This document shows positions 32,731-42,019 of a stretch of DNA of 64,000 nucleotides, in pieces (the first letter of the stretch is position 1; every line of letters starts with the position of its first letter). The translations under genes were made by a program, and so were the position numbers. This DNA comes from an uncultured Actinomyces sp. (GTDB lineage: Bacteria; Actinomycetota; Actinomycetes; Actinomycetales; Actinomycetaceae). Where the stretch lies: contig CALISI010000030.1 of the NCBI GenBank assembly GCA_938041695.1, positions 1 to 64,000 of the forward strand, read 5' to 3'. The notes under the pieces are model-generated. The model had not been told where the DNA came from. It ran no database searches and was given only the letters and a program-made list of their open reading frames with translations.

Positions 32731-32875
32731 TTGGGGATCTGGGAGTATTCTCAGAGGTATCTGATGAGTGTGAACGTGTGCCCATCAGCGTGTGTGCAGG
32801 ACGCGACAGTGGCGCCTAGGTGCGTCCGTATGAAGAAATGAGATGACTGTTGGATGGCCTTGGGCAATGAGACGA

Positions 32876-32903
32876 TCCCGGCAGAGAATGAACCCTGCCG
32901 GGA
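32876..32903 (-). terminator. Hairpin downstream of iolG
   Basis: TCCCGGCAG (32876-32884) pairs with CTGCCGGGA (32895-32903), 15 nt past the iolG stop at 32918. No U-tract is present, so termination would be weak. The remaining bases of 32643-32917 hold only the iolE promoter. Confidence 0.5.
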
Positions 32904-32917
32904 CTTTCGAGACGCTC

Positions 32918-33907
32918 TCAGGACAGTGATACGGGCTTGCCAGTCTTCGCCGACTCCGTGGCCGCCTCGGCCAGGCGCAGAGCCTCGATCGCATCGTCGA
33001 TGGACGGCGTGGGCTTCGTGCCCGCGACGACCGCATCGATGAAGGCGGTCAGCTCAATACGGTAGGCGTCCGCGTAGCGCTGCAGGAAGAAGTCTAGGTA
33101 CGGCTCGGCCGCATCCGTGACCTCGGCATTCGACAGGCGCACGGTCGTGGCGCGGATGTTGTCCGCGTTCAGCGTGCCCGTTGACCCCTGGACCTCCAGG
33201 CGCTGGTCGTAGCCGGCCGGGCACTTACGGTTGTTGACGATGGTGGCGACGACGCCGACGGCGTTCTTCAGGGTGACCACGGCGGCGTCGAAATCGCCAG
33301 CTGCCTTGATCTCTTCGTTGAAGTTCTGGCCGAATGCGTGTACCTCAACGATGTCGCCCAGGAAGAAGCGGGCCATGTCGAAGTCATGGATGGTCATGTC
33401 GCGGAAGATGCCGCCGGAGACCTTCACGTACTCAGCCGGGGGTGCGGAGGGGTCGCGCGAGATGATGAGCAGGTTCTCCAGCTCGCCAATCTTGCCCTCT
33501 TCGAGCTGGGCGTGAACCGCGGCGAAGGAGGGGTCGAAGCGGCGGTTGAAGCCGAACATGACGGGCACAGACACGGCGCTGAGCTCGTCGCGAGCGGCCT
33601 CGACGTCCTTCATGTCCAGGGCGATCGGCTTCTCGCACAGGATAGCCTTGCCGGTCTTGGCGGCGGCGAGCAGGTGGGGGATGTGTAGCGGCGTCGGGGA
33701 GCCGATGACAACGGCGTCGACGCCCTCGTCGGTGAAGACAGAATCAACGTCGGTCGTGTGGCGGGCACCGTAGGCCTCGGCCAGCTTGCGTGCGGCATCG
33801 CCGAAAGGATCAGCGACGAGAGCGAGGGTGGCGCCGGGGTGGGCGGCGATGGTCTTGGCATGAACGTGGCCGATGCGACCGGCGCCGATGACGGCAATGT
33901 TGAGCAT
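32918..33907 (-). CDS. iolG: Myo-inositol 2-dehydrogenase
   Basis: NAD-dependent oxidoreductase of the Gfo/Idh/MocA family that oxidises myo-inositol to inosose, the first pathway step. The 329-residue protein starts with the Rossmann motif AVIGAGRIGHVHA and carries CEKPIAL (the catalytic-lysine EKP motif, residues about 92-98) and GGIFRDMTIHDFDMARFF. It lies downstream of the transaldolase gene on the same strand, 90 nt apart with a hairpin between, so both probably share the promoter at 35113-35171. Confidence 0.9.
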   Translation of the reverse strand: MLNIAVIGAGRIGHVHAKTIAAHPGATLALVADPFGDAARKLAEAYGARHTTDVDSVFTDEGVDAVVIGSPTPLHIPHLLAAAKTGKAILCEKPIALDMKDVEAARDELSAVSVPVMFGFNRRFDPSFAAVHAQLEEGKIGELENLLIISRDPSAPPAEYVKVSGGIFRDMTIHDFDMARFFLGDIVEVHAFGQNFNEEIKAAGDFDAAVVTLKNAVGVVATIVNNRKCPAGYDQRLEVQGSTGTLNADNIRATTVRLSNAEVTDAAEPYLDFFLQRYADAYRIELTAFIDAVVAGTKPTPSIDDAIEALRLAEAATESAKTGKPVSLS

Positions 33908-33959
33908 CTTTGCTTCTTTCTAGGCGGGGTGTGCTGGAGAGCAAAAACCGTGACCGGTG

Positions 33960-33990
33960 GTGGCCCCACACGCATCGTGCGGGGCCACCG
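33960..33990 (-). terminator. Intercistronic hairpin between the transaldolase gene and iolG
   Basis: GGTGGCCCCACAC (33960-33972) pairs with 33978-33990 over 13 bp with one wobble. No U-tract; more likely attenuation or mRNA stabilisation than full termination. Confidence 0.55.
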
Positions 33991-33997
33991 AGAGAGA

Positions 33998-35074
33998 TCA
34001 CGGAGCGGGCATAATGACGTCGCGCACCAGCGTGTCGAGGTCAGCGTCTGCCTGCAGGAAGCCGCGCAGAGTCCGCACGGTGGCGCCGAAGGTATCGAAC
34101 TCCTCCGGGGTCATGCCGTCGGGCTCGTAGGCGCGGACGAACTCGGGGATCGAGAGTAGGGTCTTCATGATGTCCTCGCGCACGGGGATATCCATGCGCT
34201 CTTCCATCTTGTAGTCCGAGTCGTTGATGAGCTTGGCCCACTTGAACGGCGGGGAGACGACCACGTCGCCACCGACGAACTCGGACCAGTGCATGACGTT
34301 ACGGAACGCAGCGGAGAGCATGCGGGCGCGCAGGCCGCGCTTGCGGAACTCCTGGTAGGCGCGCTTAAAGGCGGCAACGCCGCACCACTCAAGGTGACCC
34401 GGATCCAGGAACATCTTGTCGCGCGCGGCGACTTCCTTGATCCAGTCGTCGAGACGGCCGACCATGAGGGTGACGACCGGACCCATCTGGGAGGTGTCCT
34501 TGCCCTCGGCCTCGCGGCGCTTCAGGCCGCGCTCGATGGCCTCGCCTGTGGTGACGGCCTGGGCGACGGAGAAGGAGACCGTCACGTTGACGGAGACGCC
34601 GCGGTAGGTGGCCTCTTCAATGGCCTCGACACCCACCGAGGTGGCGGGGATCTTCACGATGATGTTCTTAGCGAGGTTGTGGAACTCCTCAGCCTGGTCG
34701 GCCAGGGCCTGGGCGGAGCGAGCCAGGCGCGGGTCCGTCTGCATGGACAGGCGGCCGTTGCGGCCGTTCTCGGCCTCGAAAATGGGCTCAAGGAGCTTGG
34801 CGGCCTCGAGGGACAGCTCGCGCACGACCTGCCAGCCGATCTCAGACTCGGTAGCCTCGGGCATTTCCTTGGCGAGCTCGGCGATGCGGGGCAGCCACAC
34901 GTCACGACGCTGGTTGATACAGGTGTAGGCAATGGTTGGGTTGCAGGTGGCACCGACGCCACCGAAGGAAATGGACTGTGCTAGCTCGCTCGGGTCCGAG
35001 GAATCGTTCCACAGGGCGGTGGGCGTGTTGCGCGCGGCATCCAGAAGGGGGCCGGGGGTGTACTCGATGGACAT
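33998..35074 (-). CDS. Transaldolase-family protein of the inositol regulon
   Basis: A 358-residue class I aldolase-type barrel. NIIVKIPATSVGVEAI contains the Schiff-base lysine (Lys141) and SVNVTVSFSVAQAV matches the following transaldolase strand; ATCNPTI near residue 43 is the usual N-terminal motif. ATG 35074 is chosen because the family begins here and AAGGAG lies upstream; an upstream in-frame extension to 35125 runs across the promoter. It is flanked by iolG and the GntR regulator, and its promoter carries two operator-like palindromes, so it belongs to the inositol regulon. No iolJ aldolase gene is present in the window. Whether this enzyme replaces it or only feeds the pentose-phosphate pathway is unknown. 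Confidence 0.85.
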   Translation of the reverse strand: MSIEYTPGPLLDAARNTPTALWNDSSDPSELAQSISFGGVGATCNPTIAYTCINQRRDVWLPRIAELAKEMPEATESEIGWQVVRELSLEAAKLLEPIFEAENGRNGRLSMQTDPRLARSAQALADQAEEFHNLAKNIIVKIPATSVGVEAIEEATYRGVSVNVTVSFSVAQAVTTGEAIERGLKRREAEGKDTSQMGPVVTLMVGRLDDWIKEVAARDKMFLDPGHLEWCGVAAFKRAYQEFRKRGLRARMLSAAFRNVMHWSEFVGGDVVVSPPFKWAKLINDSDYKMEERMDIPVREDIMKTLLSIPEFVRAYEPDGMTPEEFDTFGATVRTLRGFLQADADLDTLVRDVIMPAP

Positions 35075-35112
35075 AGCGGGAAGCACTCCTTTGTGATCGT
35101 TCTCGACTTTCT

Positions 35113-35171
35113 TTGTCGAAAACAAGTCTACGGCGAGCGCTTGTGCCTGTCAACAATTTGTTAGGACAAAA
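35113..35171 (-). promoter_or_regulatory. Transaldolase-iolG promoter flanked by two operator palindromes
   Basis: On the minus strand, TTGACA (35154-35149) and TAGACT (35131-35126) have an ideal 17-nt spacing. TTTGTTAGGACAAA (35158-35171) lies immediately upstream of the -35 box. TTTGTCGAAAACAAG (35113-35127) overlaps the start region. Both fit TTTGT-N4/5-ACAAA, so repression by the adjacent GntR protein is inferred. Confidence 0.75.
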
Positions 35172-35184
35172 CGTCAATGCTTAA

Positions 35185-35952
35185 TCACTGGGCAAAAAGG
35201 CTTGCCTCGAATGAATATCTGGATGCGCGATAGATGTGATTGCCGCATTCCACGATGCGACCTGAAGGGTCGTATGTTGTGCGCTGGCTCGTCAGTAAAG
35301 CTGCGCCGCGGTGTTCAGACAGGAGCTTCGCTTCCTTCGTTGTCGCGCTGCGTGCGCCGATTATTTGACGTGCTGAGGCTAAGGTGACTCCGCGCTCGCG
35401 CATGAGGTCGTAGAGAGAGGCGGACTCGAGTTCTTGCATTGTGGGAGCGATGTCGGCCGGGATGAGGTTTGTGAGGACTGCGATTGGCTCGTTGTCGGCA
35501 AAGCGGGTGCGCTCAATGTGGACGACAAGGGTACCCTCGGTGATCTTAAGGGTGTCGGCTTCCTGGGCGGTGGCTGGTCGTGCCTCGTAGTGCTGGATGG
35601 TCGTGTGCACCTTGTGGCCGGCGTTGACCAGGTCGCGCATGAGTGAGGTGAGCTCCATGGGGCGATGGACGTGGCGTGGTGAAACGATCGTGCCGACGCC
35701 GCGGCGGCGCGTCAGGAGGCCGCGGTCAACGAGGCGCTGGAGTGCCTGTCGTGCCGTGGGGCGGGAGACGTGCAGTCTTGCCGCCATCGACAGCTCGTCC
35801 TCCAGGCGTGTGTCCGCGGGTAATGCTCCAGAGTTAATGAGTTGTGCGATGGGCTCCGAGATCTGGAAGTACAGGGGCACGGGAGAAGAGCGGTCCAGGG
35901 TAATGTCCGGAACGTAGGGGGTGTTTTCCGGAGTGGGCGATGCTTTGGACAT
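35185..35952 (-). CDS. iolR: GntR/HutC-family regulator, probable inositol repressor
   Basis: A 255-residue regulator with an N-terminal winged helix (residues about 25-95; LHVSRPTARQALQRLVDRGLL is the DNA-recognition part) and a C-terminal UTRA ligand domain (about 110-250). It stands between the divergent iolC-iolB-iolD and transaldolase-iolG units, and four promoter regions in this block share one palindrome. This makes it the likely regulator of the set, with an inositol-pathway intermediate as inducer. Both points are inference. AAGG lies upstream of the ATG. Confidence 0.85.
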   Translation of the reverse strand: MSKASPTPENTPYVPDITLDRSSPVPLYFQISEPIAQLINSGALPADTRLEDELSMAARLHVSRPTARQALQRLVDRGLLTRRRGVGTIVSPRHVHRPMELTSLMRDLVNAGHKVHTTIQHYEARPATAQEADTLKITEGTLVVHIERTRFADNEPIAVLTNLIPADIAPTMQELESASLYDLMRERGVTLASARQIIGARSATTKEAKLLSEHRGAALLTSQRTTYDPSGRIVECGNHIYRASRYSFEASLFAQ

Positions 35953-36049
35953 GTCAAACCTTCATGTGCTGCGCGGCGTCGTATTAATTTAATACGGTTA
36001 CATGGTATCAGCGTTGTTGTCGGCTAGGGGGTCGACGTGCTGTTACATA

Positions 36050-36093
36050 TTGTACGGACAAAGATTGACGATTGCTTGTTGATAGTGCATCCT
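36050..36093 (+). promoter_or_regulatory. iolC promoter with operator
   Basis: The palindrome TTGTACGGACAA (36050-36061) lies directly upstream of TTGACG (36065-36070); CATCCT (36088-36093) follows after 17 nt as a moderate -10. This is the third copy of the TTTGT-N4-ACAAA motif. Confidence 0.6.
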
Positions 36094-36142
36094 TGGAACA
36101 TCAGGCTAATGGGCCGCCCCAATGGAGAGGAAGGGAGTCACC

Positions 36143-37108
36143 ATGCCCCTTGAGCGTCGCTATGTCGACATTCTGACAATGGGTCGTTCCGGCATCGATA
36201 TCTATCCTCTCCAAGTTGGCGTGCACCTCGAAGATGTCGAGACCTTCGGCAAGTTCCTCGGCGGCAGTCCAACGAACGTCGCCGTTGCGGCGGCCCGGCT
36301 CGGACATCGCGCAGGCGTCATCACCGGAGTGGGGGACGACCCCTTCGGCCGTTTCGTCACCCGTGAGCTGGAGCGCCTCGGCGTCTCCTCCGACCATGTC
36401 GTCACCGTGCGTGACTTCCACACACCCGTCACCTTCGCCGAGCTCTTCCCACCCGACTCGTTCCCGCTCTACTTCTATCGTGAGCCGAGTGCTCCCGACC
36501 TGGAGCTGAGGGAGGATCAGGTTGATTGGGATGCAGTCGAACGTGCCGGAATCTTCTGGTTCACCGTCACCGGGCTGTCGCGCGACTCCTCCTTCGGTCT
36601 GCACCTGCGTGCCCTCGACCACCGTGACCGCTCTCGCGGTGTGACGATCCTCGACCTCGACTATCGGTCCAATCTGTGGAGCAGCATGGCCCAGGCGCGC
36701 TCGCGCGTCGCAGCCGTCCTGTCCCGCGTCGACGTCGCCGTCGGCAACCGCGAAGAGTGTGAGATGGCCGTGGGTGTCTCCGATCCCGAGGGGGCAGCCG
36801 ACGCTCTCCTTGAGCGCGGTGTTCGCCTCGCGATCGTGAAGCAGGGACCCAAGGGTACCCTCGCCAAGACCGCAGACGAGCGCGTGTGGGTCGAGGCCCG
36901 GGACGTGGACGTCGTCAACGGCCTGGGTGCAGGCGACGCTTTCGGCGGTGCACTCATCCACGGCCTCGTCGAAGGATGGGACCTCGAACAAACCATCCGT
37001 TACGCCTCGGCCGCGGGAGCCTACGTGTGTTCGCACATCGAATGCTCGACCGCGATGCCCACCCGAGAGCAACTGCGCACCTTCATGGAAACGGGGGTCC
37101 TCCCGTAA
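36143..37108 (+). CDS. iolC: 5-dehydro-2-deoxygluconokinase
   Basis: Phosphorylates 2-deoxy-5-keto-gluconate, the acid formed from inositol by IolG, IolE, IolD and IolB. PfkB-family sugar kinase of 321 residues: GRSGIDIYPLQVG and FLGGSPTNVAVAAARLG at the N-terminus, and the PfkB signature VNGLGAGDAFGGALIHGL (Asp as catalytic base) near residue 260. ATG 36143 is preferred over ATG 36122 because GGAAGGGAG lies upstream of it. It is the first gene of the iolC-iolB-iolD operon, divergent from the regulator. Confidence 0.92.
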   Translation: MPLERRYVDILTMGRSGIDIYPLQVGVHLEDVETFGKFLGGSPTNVAVAAARLGHRAGVITGVGDDPFGRFVTRELERLGVSSDHVVTVRDFHTPVTFAELFPPDSFPLYFYREPSAPDLELREDQVDWDAVERAGIFWFTVTGLSRDSSFGLHLRALDHRDRSRGVTILDLDYRSNLWSSMAQARSRVAAVLSRVDVAVGNREECEMAVGVSDPEGAADALLERGVRLAIVKQGPKGTLAKTADERVWVEARDVDVVNGLGAGDAFGGALIHGLVEGWDLEQTIRYASAAGAYVCSHIECSTAMPTREQLRTFMETGVLP

Positions 37109-37183
37109 TCCACCCGACCAGCACCTGCCTCGTTCCCCTCTTCTCTTTCCGCGGCACCGACGCCCAACTTTCAGGAGACTACG

Positions 37184-38056
37184 ATGACTCTTCCCGACAT
37201 TTACGTTCCCGCCGGCTCCTCCGGCCATGGCACTTTCACCGTCGATATTGACCCCCAGCGCGCCGGCTGGACCTTCTCCGGTCTGCGCGTCCTCGTCCTC
37301 GAGGCCGGTGCCTCCGAGGTCGTCGAAACCGGCGAGGCTGAGCTCCTCGTCCTACCCCTCGCGGGAGGCGCAACCGTTGATGTCGATGGCGAAACCTACG
37401 AGCTCGAGGGTCGTCGCGGCGTCTTCTCCGGTGTCACCGATTACCTGTACGTGGGGCGCGGCAAGACCCTGACGATCACCTCTGCACAGGGCGGCCGCTT
37501 CGCCTTCCCCTCCGCTCTCGCCGCTCGCGACATCCCCGTCGCCTACTACCCCAAGAGCCAGGTCCGCGTGGATCTGCGCGGCGCCGGCGACTGCTCGCGC
37601 CAGGTGAACCACTACTCCCTCGCCGTCGAAGGCGTCACCACTTCCCACCTGCTGGCGTGTGAGGTCATCACGCCGGGCGGCAACTGGTCCTCCTACCCGG
37701 CCCACAAGCACGAGCAGGACTCCGAGGACGAGCGCGAGCTCGAAGAAGTCTACTACTTCGAGATTGAAGACGGTCCCGAGGGAACCAAGGGCTTTGGTCT
37801 GCACCGCACCTACGGCAGCCCCGGCCGCCCCATCGACCTGTGCTGCGAGGTTCACGACGGCGATGTCGCCCTCGTGCCCCACGGCTATCACGGCCCTTGC
37901 GTTGCCGCTCCCGGCTATGACATGTACTACCTGAACGTCATGGCCGGCCCGAACGAGGACCTCGTGTGGCTCGCCCCCGACGATCCGGCACACCACTGGA
38001 TCCGCGCGACCTGGGAACACCAGGAAGTGGACCCCCGCCTCCCTATGAACAAGTAA
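37184..38056 (+). CDS. iolB: 5-deoxy-glucuronate isomerase
   Basis: Isomerises 5-deoxy-D-glucuronate to 2-deoxy-5-keto-gluconate. The 290-residue bicupin has the metal-site motif SYPAHKHEQDSEDERELEEVY typical of IolB and a second cupin motif around VALVPHGYHGPCVAAPGYDM. It lies 75 nt after iolC and 21 nt before iolD in the same operon. The ribosome binding site is AGGAG, 8 nt before the ATG. Confidence 0.93.
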   Translation: MTLPDIYVPAGSSGHGTFTVDIDPQRAGWTFSGLRVLVLEAGASEVVETGEAELLVLPLAGGATVDVDGETYELEGRRGVFSGVTDYLYVGRGKTLTITSAQGGRFAFPSALAARDIPVAYYPKSQVRVDLRGAGDCSRQVNHYSLAVEGVTTSHLLACEVITPGGNWSSYPAHKHEQDSEDERELEEVYYFEIEDGPEGTKGFGLHRTYGSPGRPIDLCCEVHDGDVALVPHGYHGPCVAAPGYDMYYLNVMAGPNEDLVWLAPDDPAHHWIRATWEHQEVDPRLPMNK

Positions 38057-38077
38057 GACAGCCCGAAAGGATCACCC

Positions 38078-39985
38078 ATGAGCAACGAAGCCTACAAGGG
38101 AACCGTGCGCCTGACGGTCGCGCAGGCGATCATTCGCTTCCTGTCCAACCAGTACACCGAGCGCGACGGTGTTGAGCGCCGCCTCATCGCGGGTGCCTTC
38201 GGCATCTTCGGCCACGGTAACGTCGCCGGCATCGGCCAGGCGCTCCTGCAGAACGAGATCGCCCCGTCTGAGGGTGAGAACCCGATGCCCTACATCATGC
38301 CCCGCAACGAGCAGGGCGCGATCCATGCTGCCGCGGCCTTCGCTAAGACGACGAACCGCCTGCAGACCTGGATGACGACCGCGTCGATCGGCCCCGGCTC
38401 GCTCAACATGGTCACGGGTGCAGCCCTGGCGACGACCAACCGCCTGCCCGTCCTCATCTTCCCTTCCGACCAGTTCGCGACCCGCATCCCGGACCCGGTC
38501 CTTCAGCAGCTCGAGGACCCGACGTCGCTGGACGTTACCGTCAATGACGCGTTCCGTCCCGTGTCCCGTTTCTTCGACCGTATCAACCGTCCTGAGCAGC
38601 TGATCCCGTCGCTGCTCAGCGGTATGCGCGTGCTGACCGACCCGGCCGAGACCGGCGCCGTCACGATCGCCCTGCCCCAAGACGTCCAGGCCGAGGCCTA
38701 CGACTGGCCAATCGAATTCTTCGCCAAGCGCGTGTGGCACGTGCGCCGTCCTCCCGTTGAGCGCGCCGCCCTCGAGCGCGCTGTTGCTAAGATCCGCGCC
38801 GCCAAGCGTCCCCTTATCATCGCCGGTGGCGGCACCATTTACTCCGAGGCCTCGGAAGAGCTGCGCGCGTTTGCGACCGTGACCGGCATCCCGGTGGCGG
38901 ACACGCAGGCCGGCAAGGGTGCCATTAACTGTGATCACCCGTGCTCCGTGGGTGGCGTCGGTTCGACCGGCGGTGACTCGGGCAACCACCTCGCCGACAA
39001 GGCCGACCTGATCATCGGCGTGGGCACGCGCTACTCCGACTTCACGACGGCCTCGAAAACGCAGTTCAAGAACCCGGACCTCTCCTTCGTCAACATCAAC
39101 ATCACGCCTTTCGACGCCGCCAAGCAGAGCGCCGAGATGGTCGTGGCCGACGCTCGTGAGGCGCTCGCATCCCTGACCGAGGAGCTCGCCGACTACCGTG
39201 TCGACGAGGCCTACTCCTCCGAGATTGCCGCCGAGCGCGAGGCGTGGGCCGCCAAGGTCGAGCAGTGCTACCACGTGGGCAACGCACCGCTGCCCGCACA
39301 GACCGAGGTTTTCGGCGCGCTCAACGAGCTCATGGGCGACGAGGACGTGGTTATCAACGCTGCGGGCTCGATGCCCGGCGATCTGCAAGCTCTGTGGCAG
39401 GCGAAGACCCCCATCCAGTACCACGTCGAGTACGCCTTCTCCTGCATGGGCTACGAGGTCCCGGCCGCCATGGGTGTCAAGCTGGCGCGCCCGCAGTCCG
39501 AGGTCGTCTCGATCGTCGGCGACGGTAGCTACCAGATGCTCCCGATGGAGCTGGCCACGGTCGCCCAGGAGGGCATCAAGGTCATCTACGTCCTGCTGCA
39601 GAACTACGGCTTCGCGTCCATCGGAGCCCTCTCCGAGTCGCGCGGCTCCCAGCGCTTCGGCACGAAGTACCGTCAGCGCGCAGGGGGCTCGCACCTGGAG
39701 GACAACGAGCGTATCGCCGGCGTCGATATCGCTGCGAATGCTCGTTCCTGGGGCATCGATGTGATCGAGGCCCACGGCATCGAGGAGTTCAAGGAGGCCT
39801 ACAAGGCTGCAGCCGCCTCGGATCGTGCAACCATGATCCACATCGAGACCGACCTGATGGGCCCCAACCCGCCCGGATCATCCTGGTGGGACGTGGCCGT
39901 CTCGCAGGTCTCCGAGCTGGAGTCCACGCAGCGCGCCTACGAGGACTACCAGCGCGACCGCAAGCTGCAGCGTCACTACCTGTGA
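38078..39985 (+). CDS. iolD: 3D-trihydroxycyclohexane-1,2-dione hydrolase
   Basis: Thiamine-diphosphate-dependent enzyme that opens the inositol ring to 5-deoxy-glucuronate. The 635-residue chain has the three-domain layout of acetolactate-synthase-like enzymes. The N-terminal domain has GHGNVAGIGQAL and PRNEQGAIHAAAAFAK (catalytic Glu region); the C-terminal domain has SIVGDGSYQMLPMELATV (diphosphate/Mg binding) and QNYGFASIGALS. It follows iolB in the operon and ends with a terminator hairpin. Confidence 0.95.
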   Translation: MSNEAYKGTVRLTVAQAIIRFLSNQYTERDGVERRLIAGAFGIFGHGNVAGIGQALLQNEIAPSEGENPMPYIMPRNEQGAIHAAAAFAKTTNRLQTWMTTASIGPGSLNMVTGAALATTNRLPVLIFPSDQFATRIPDPVLQQLEDPTSLDVTVNDAFRPVSRFFDRINRPEQLIPSLLSGMRVLTDPAETGAVTIALPQDVQAEAYDWPIEFFAKRVWHVRRPPVERAALERAVAKIRAAKRPLIIAGGGTIYSEASEELRAFATVTGIPVADTQAGKGAINCDHPCSVGGVGSTGGDSGNHLADKADLIIGVGTRYSDFTTASKTQFKNPDLSFVNINITPFDAAKQSAEMVVADAREALASLTEELADYRVDEAYSSEIAAEREAWAAKVEQCYHVGNAPLPAQTEVFGALNELMGDEDVVINAAGSMPGDLQALWQAKTPIQYHVEYAFSCMGYEVPAAMGVKLARPQSEVVSIVGDGSYQMLPMELATVAQEGIKVIYVLLQNYGFASIGALSESRGSQRFGTKYRQRAGGSHLEDNERIAGVDIAANARSWGIDVIEAHGIEEFKEAYKAAAASDRATMIHIETDLMGPNPPGSSWWDVAVSQVSELESTQRAYEDYQRDRKLQRHYL

Positions 39986-40001
39986 TGATCTGAGCGTGTG
40001 A

Positions 40002-40031
40002 GGGCGGCCCCGGAGTTTTCCGGGCCGCCCC
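40002..40031 (+). terminator. iolCBD terminator
   Basis: GGGCGGCCCCGGA (40002-40014) pairs with TCCGGGCCGCCC (40019-40030) with one bulged base and a 4-nt loop. Confidence 0.75.
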
Positions 40032-40207
40032 TTGTGCTAGAAGTCTGTGCGCGCGTGGGGCTTGTCATGAAACGCTTCGTGAAACGGTGAGCAATGTGGC
40101 GGTGGAAGGTCTTAGTAGGGGAGTGTGTCCAATAGACGGGACAAATTTCCCTTGGAAGGTGCTGGTATTGCTGATGTCGCGACATGTTTGCCGGGGACAT
40201 GGTAGCG

Positions 40208-40221
40208 TTTGTCCGAACAAA
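40208..40221 (+). promoter_or_regulatory. Operator upstream of mmsA
   Basis: TTTGTCCGAACAAA is a perfect palindromic copy of the inositol-regulon motif, 44 nt before the mmsA start. No convincing -35/-10 pair was identified around it. Confidence 0.65.
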
Positions 40222-40264
40222 GTTGTTCCGCCATTCGTGGATGAATGGGAAGAAAGGTAAACCA

Positions 40265-41767
40265 ATGACAATCAACCTGTGGGTCAATGGCCAAGAGTAT
40301 GCCGCCCACTGCGACAAGACCATTGACGTTGAGAACCCCGCTATCGGCAAGGTCGTCGATCAGCTGGCTCTGGCCGACAAGCATTGCCTTGACCAGGTCG
40401 TCGAGATTGCTCGTCAGGCGCAGAAGGAATGGGCTCGTACCGCCCTGGCGAAGCGTGTGGACATCATGTTCAAGTTCCGCCAGCTCGTCATCGAGCATCA
40501 GGATGAGATTGCGGACGCCATCGTGCGCGAGGGGGGCAAGACGCACGGCGACGCCCTCGGCGAGATCGCCCGCGGCCGTGAGACCGTCGACTTCGCATGC
40601 GGTATCAATGCTGCCCTCAAGGGTGAGTTCACCGATCAGGCCTCGACCGGCGTCGATGTGCACACCCTGCGTCAGCCCGTTGGTGTCGTCGCTGGTATCT
40701 GCCCCTTCAACTTCCCGGCCATGGTCCCCATGTGGATGCATCCGGTCGCCCTGGCCACCGGCAATGCCTTCATTCTCAAGGTCGCCTCGACGGTCCCGAG
40801 CGCCTCGCTGATCATCGCACGCCTCTACAAGGAGGCCGGTCTGCCCGACGGTCTGTTTAATGTCATCGCCGGTGACCGCCATCTGGTCACCGACATTCTC
40901 ACTCACCCCGGCATCGACGCGATCTCCTTCGTCGGTTCTTCGCCGGTCGCGCACATTGTGCAGGATACGGGCGTGGCCCACGGTAAGCGCGTCCAGGCCC
41001 TCGGCGGCGCGAACAACCATGCGATCGCCATGCCTGACGCTGACATCGAGTTTGCTGCGCAGCATATTAGTGCCGGTGCCTTCGGTGCGGCCGGTCAGCG
41101 CTGCATGGCCCTGCCCGTGATCGTCGCCGTCGGTGGTGTCGAAGAGAAGCTGGTTCCTGCGATCAAGGCTCGCGCCGAGAAGATCGTTGTTGGTCCTGGC
41201 ACTGACCCTGCCTCCGAGATGGGGCCGGTCATCACCCGCTCCTCTCAGGAGCGCATCACCACGTGGATCGACGAGGCCGAGGCTAAGGGTGCGAACGTCG
41301 TCCTCGATGGCCGCGGCTACCGTCCCGAGGGTGAGGAGTATGCGGATGGCTTCTGGCTGGCCCCCACCATTCTCGACAACGTGGATCGCGACCTGAGCGT
41401 ATACTGCGAGGAGGTTTTCGGTCCGGTCCTGGTCGTCGTGCACGCCGACACCTACGAAGAGGCCATCGAGATTGTTAACTCCTCCGAGTTTGGTAACGGC
41501 TCCGCGATCTTCACCTCCGACGGTGACACCGCCCGCCACTTCGTGGTCGATGTCGAGGCTGGCATGGTTGGCGTCAACGTGCCGATCCCGGTTCCGGTCG
41601 CCTACTACTCCTTCGGCGGCTGGAAGGAGTCGCTGCTGGGTGACACTCATATCCACGGTCCCGAGGGTGTGCGCTTCTACACCAAGGCAAAGGTTGTCAC
41701 GACCCGCTGGCCCAAGCGTGGCGAGAAGGTGGGCTACGTTGGCATGAACTTCCCGACGAACGCCTGA
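40265..41767 (+). CDS. mmsA: CoA-acylating methylmalonate-semialdehyde dehydrogenase
   Basis: Last step of the inositol route: malonate semialdehyde to acetyl-CoA and CO2; the same enzyme type (IolA/MmsA) also serves valine breakdown. The 500-residue aldehyde dehydrogenase has ICPFNFPAMVPMWMHPVALA, the NAD loop FVGSSPVAHIV, and the active-site motif AAGQRCMALPV with Cys280. The ATG at 40265 has AAAGG upstream; an extension to 40184 overlaps the operator and is rejected. It stands alone between terminators with its own operator. Confidence 0.93.
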   Translation: MTINLWVNGQEYAAHCDKTIDVENPAIGKVVDQLALADKHCLDQVVEIARQAQKEWARTALAKRVDIMFKFRQLVIEHQDEIADAIVREGGKTHGDALGEIARGRETVDFACGINAALKGEFTDQASTGVDVHTLRQPVGVVAGICPFNFPAMVPMWMHPVALATGNAFILKVASTVPSASLIIARLYKEAGLPDGLFNVIAGDRHLVTDILTHPGIDAISFVGSSPVAHIVQDTGVAHGKRVQALGGANNHAIAMPDADIEFAAQHISAGAFGAAGQRCMALPVIVAVGGVEEKLVPAIKARAEKIVVGPGTDPASEMGPVITRSSQERITTWIDEAEAKGANVVLDGRGYRPEGEEYADGFWLAPTILDNVDRDLSVYCEEVFGPVLVVVHADTYEEAIEIVNSSEFGNGSAIFTSDGDTARHFVVDVEAGMVGVNVPIPVPVAYYSFGGWKESLLGDTHIHGPEGVRFYTKAKVVTTRWPKRGEKVGYVGMNFPTNA

Positions 41768-41783
41768 GTGTGACAACTCTCTG

Positions 41784-41820
41784 AGTGGAGGGGTGGGCGC
41801 GGCGCGCCCACCCCTCCACT
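41784..41820. terminator. mmsA terminator
   Basis: A perfect 17-bp stem, AGTGGAGGGGTGGGCGC (41784-41800) against 41804-41820, with a 3-nt loop. Confidence 0.85.
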
Positions 41821-42019
41821 CTATACAGTCATAGGTGTGGGCTTGAGTGCTCCGACGACGAGGTGCTCGCTGGGGCCTCGGCCTTGATATTCTCAGGTGG
41901 CGATCTCGGTCTGCGTTCTATCTGCCGGAGAGCGGTGCGTACACGGGCGCGGCATTATGCTATGGATGCTGTCTCGTTCATCCGGATCGCTCCGACGAGG
42001 AAGTGCAGAGGAGAACCAT

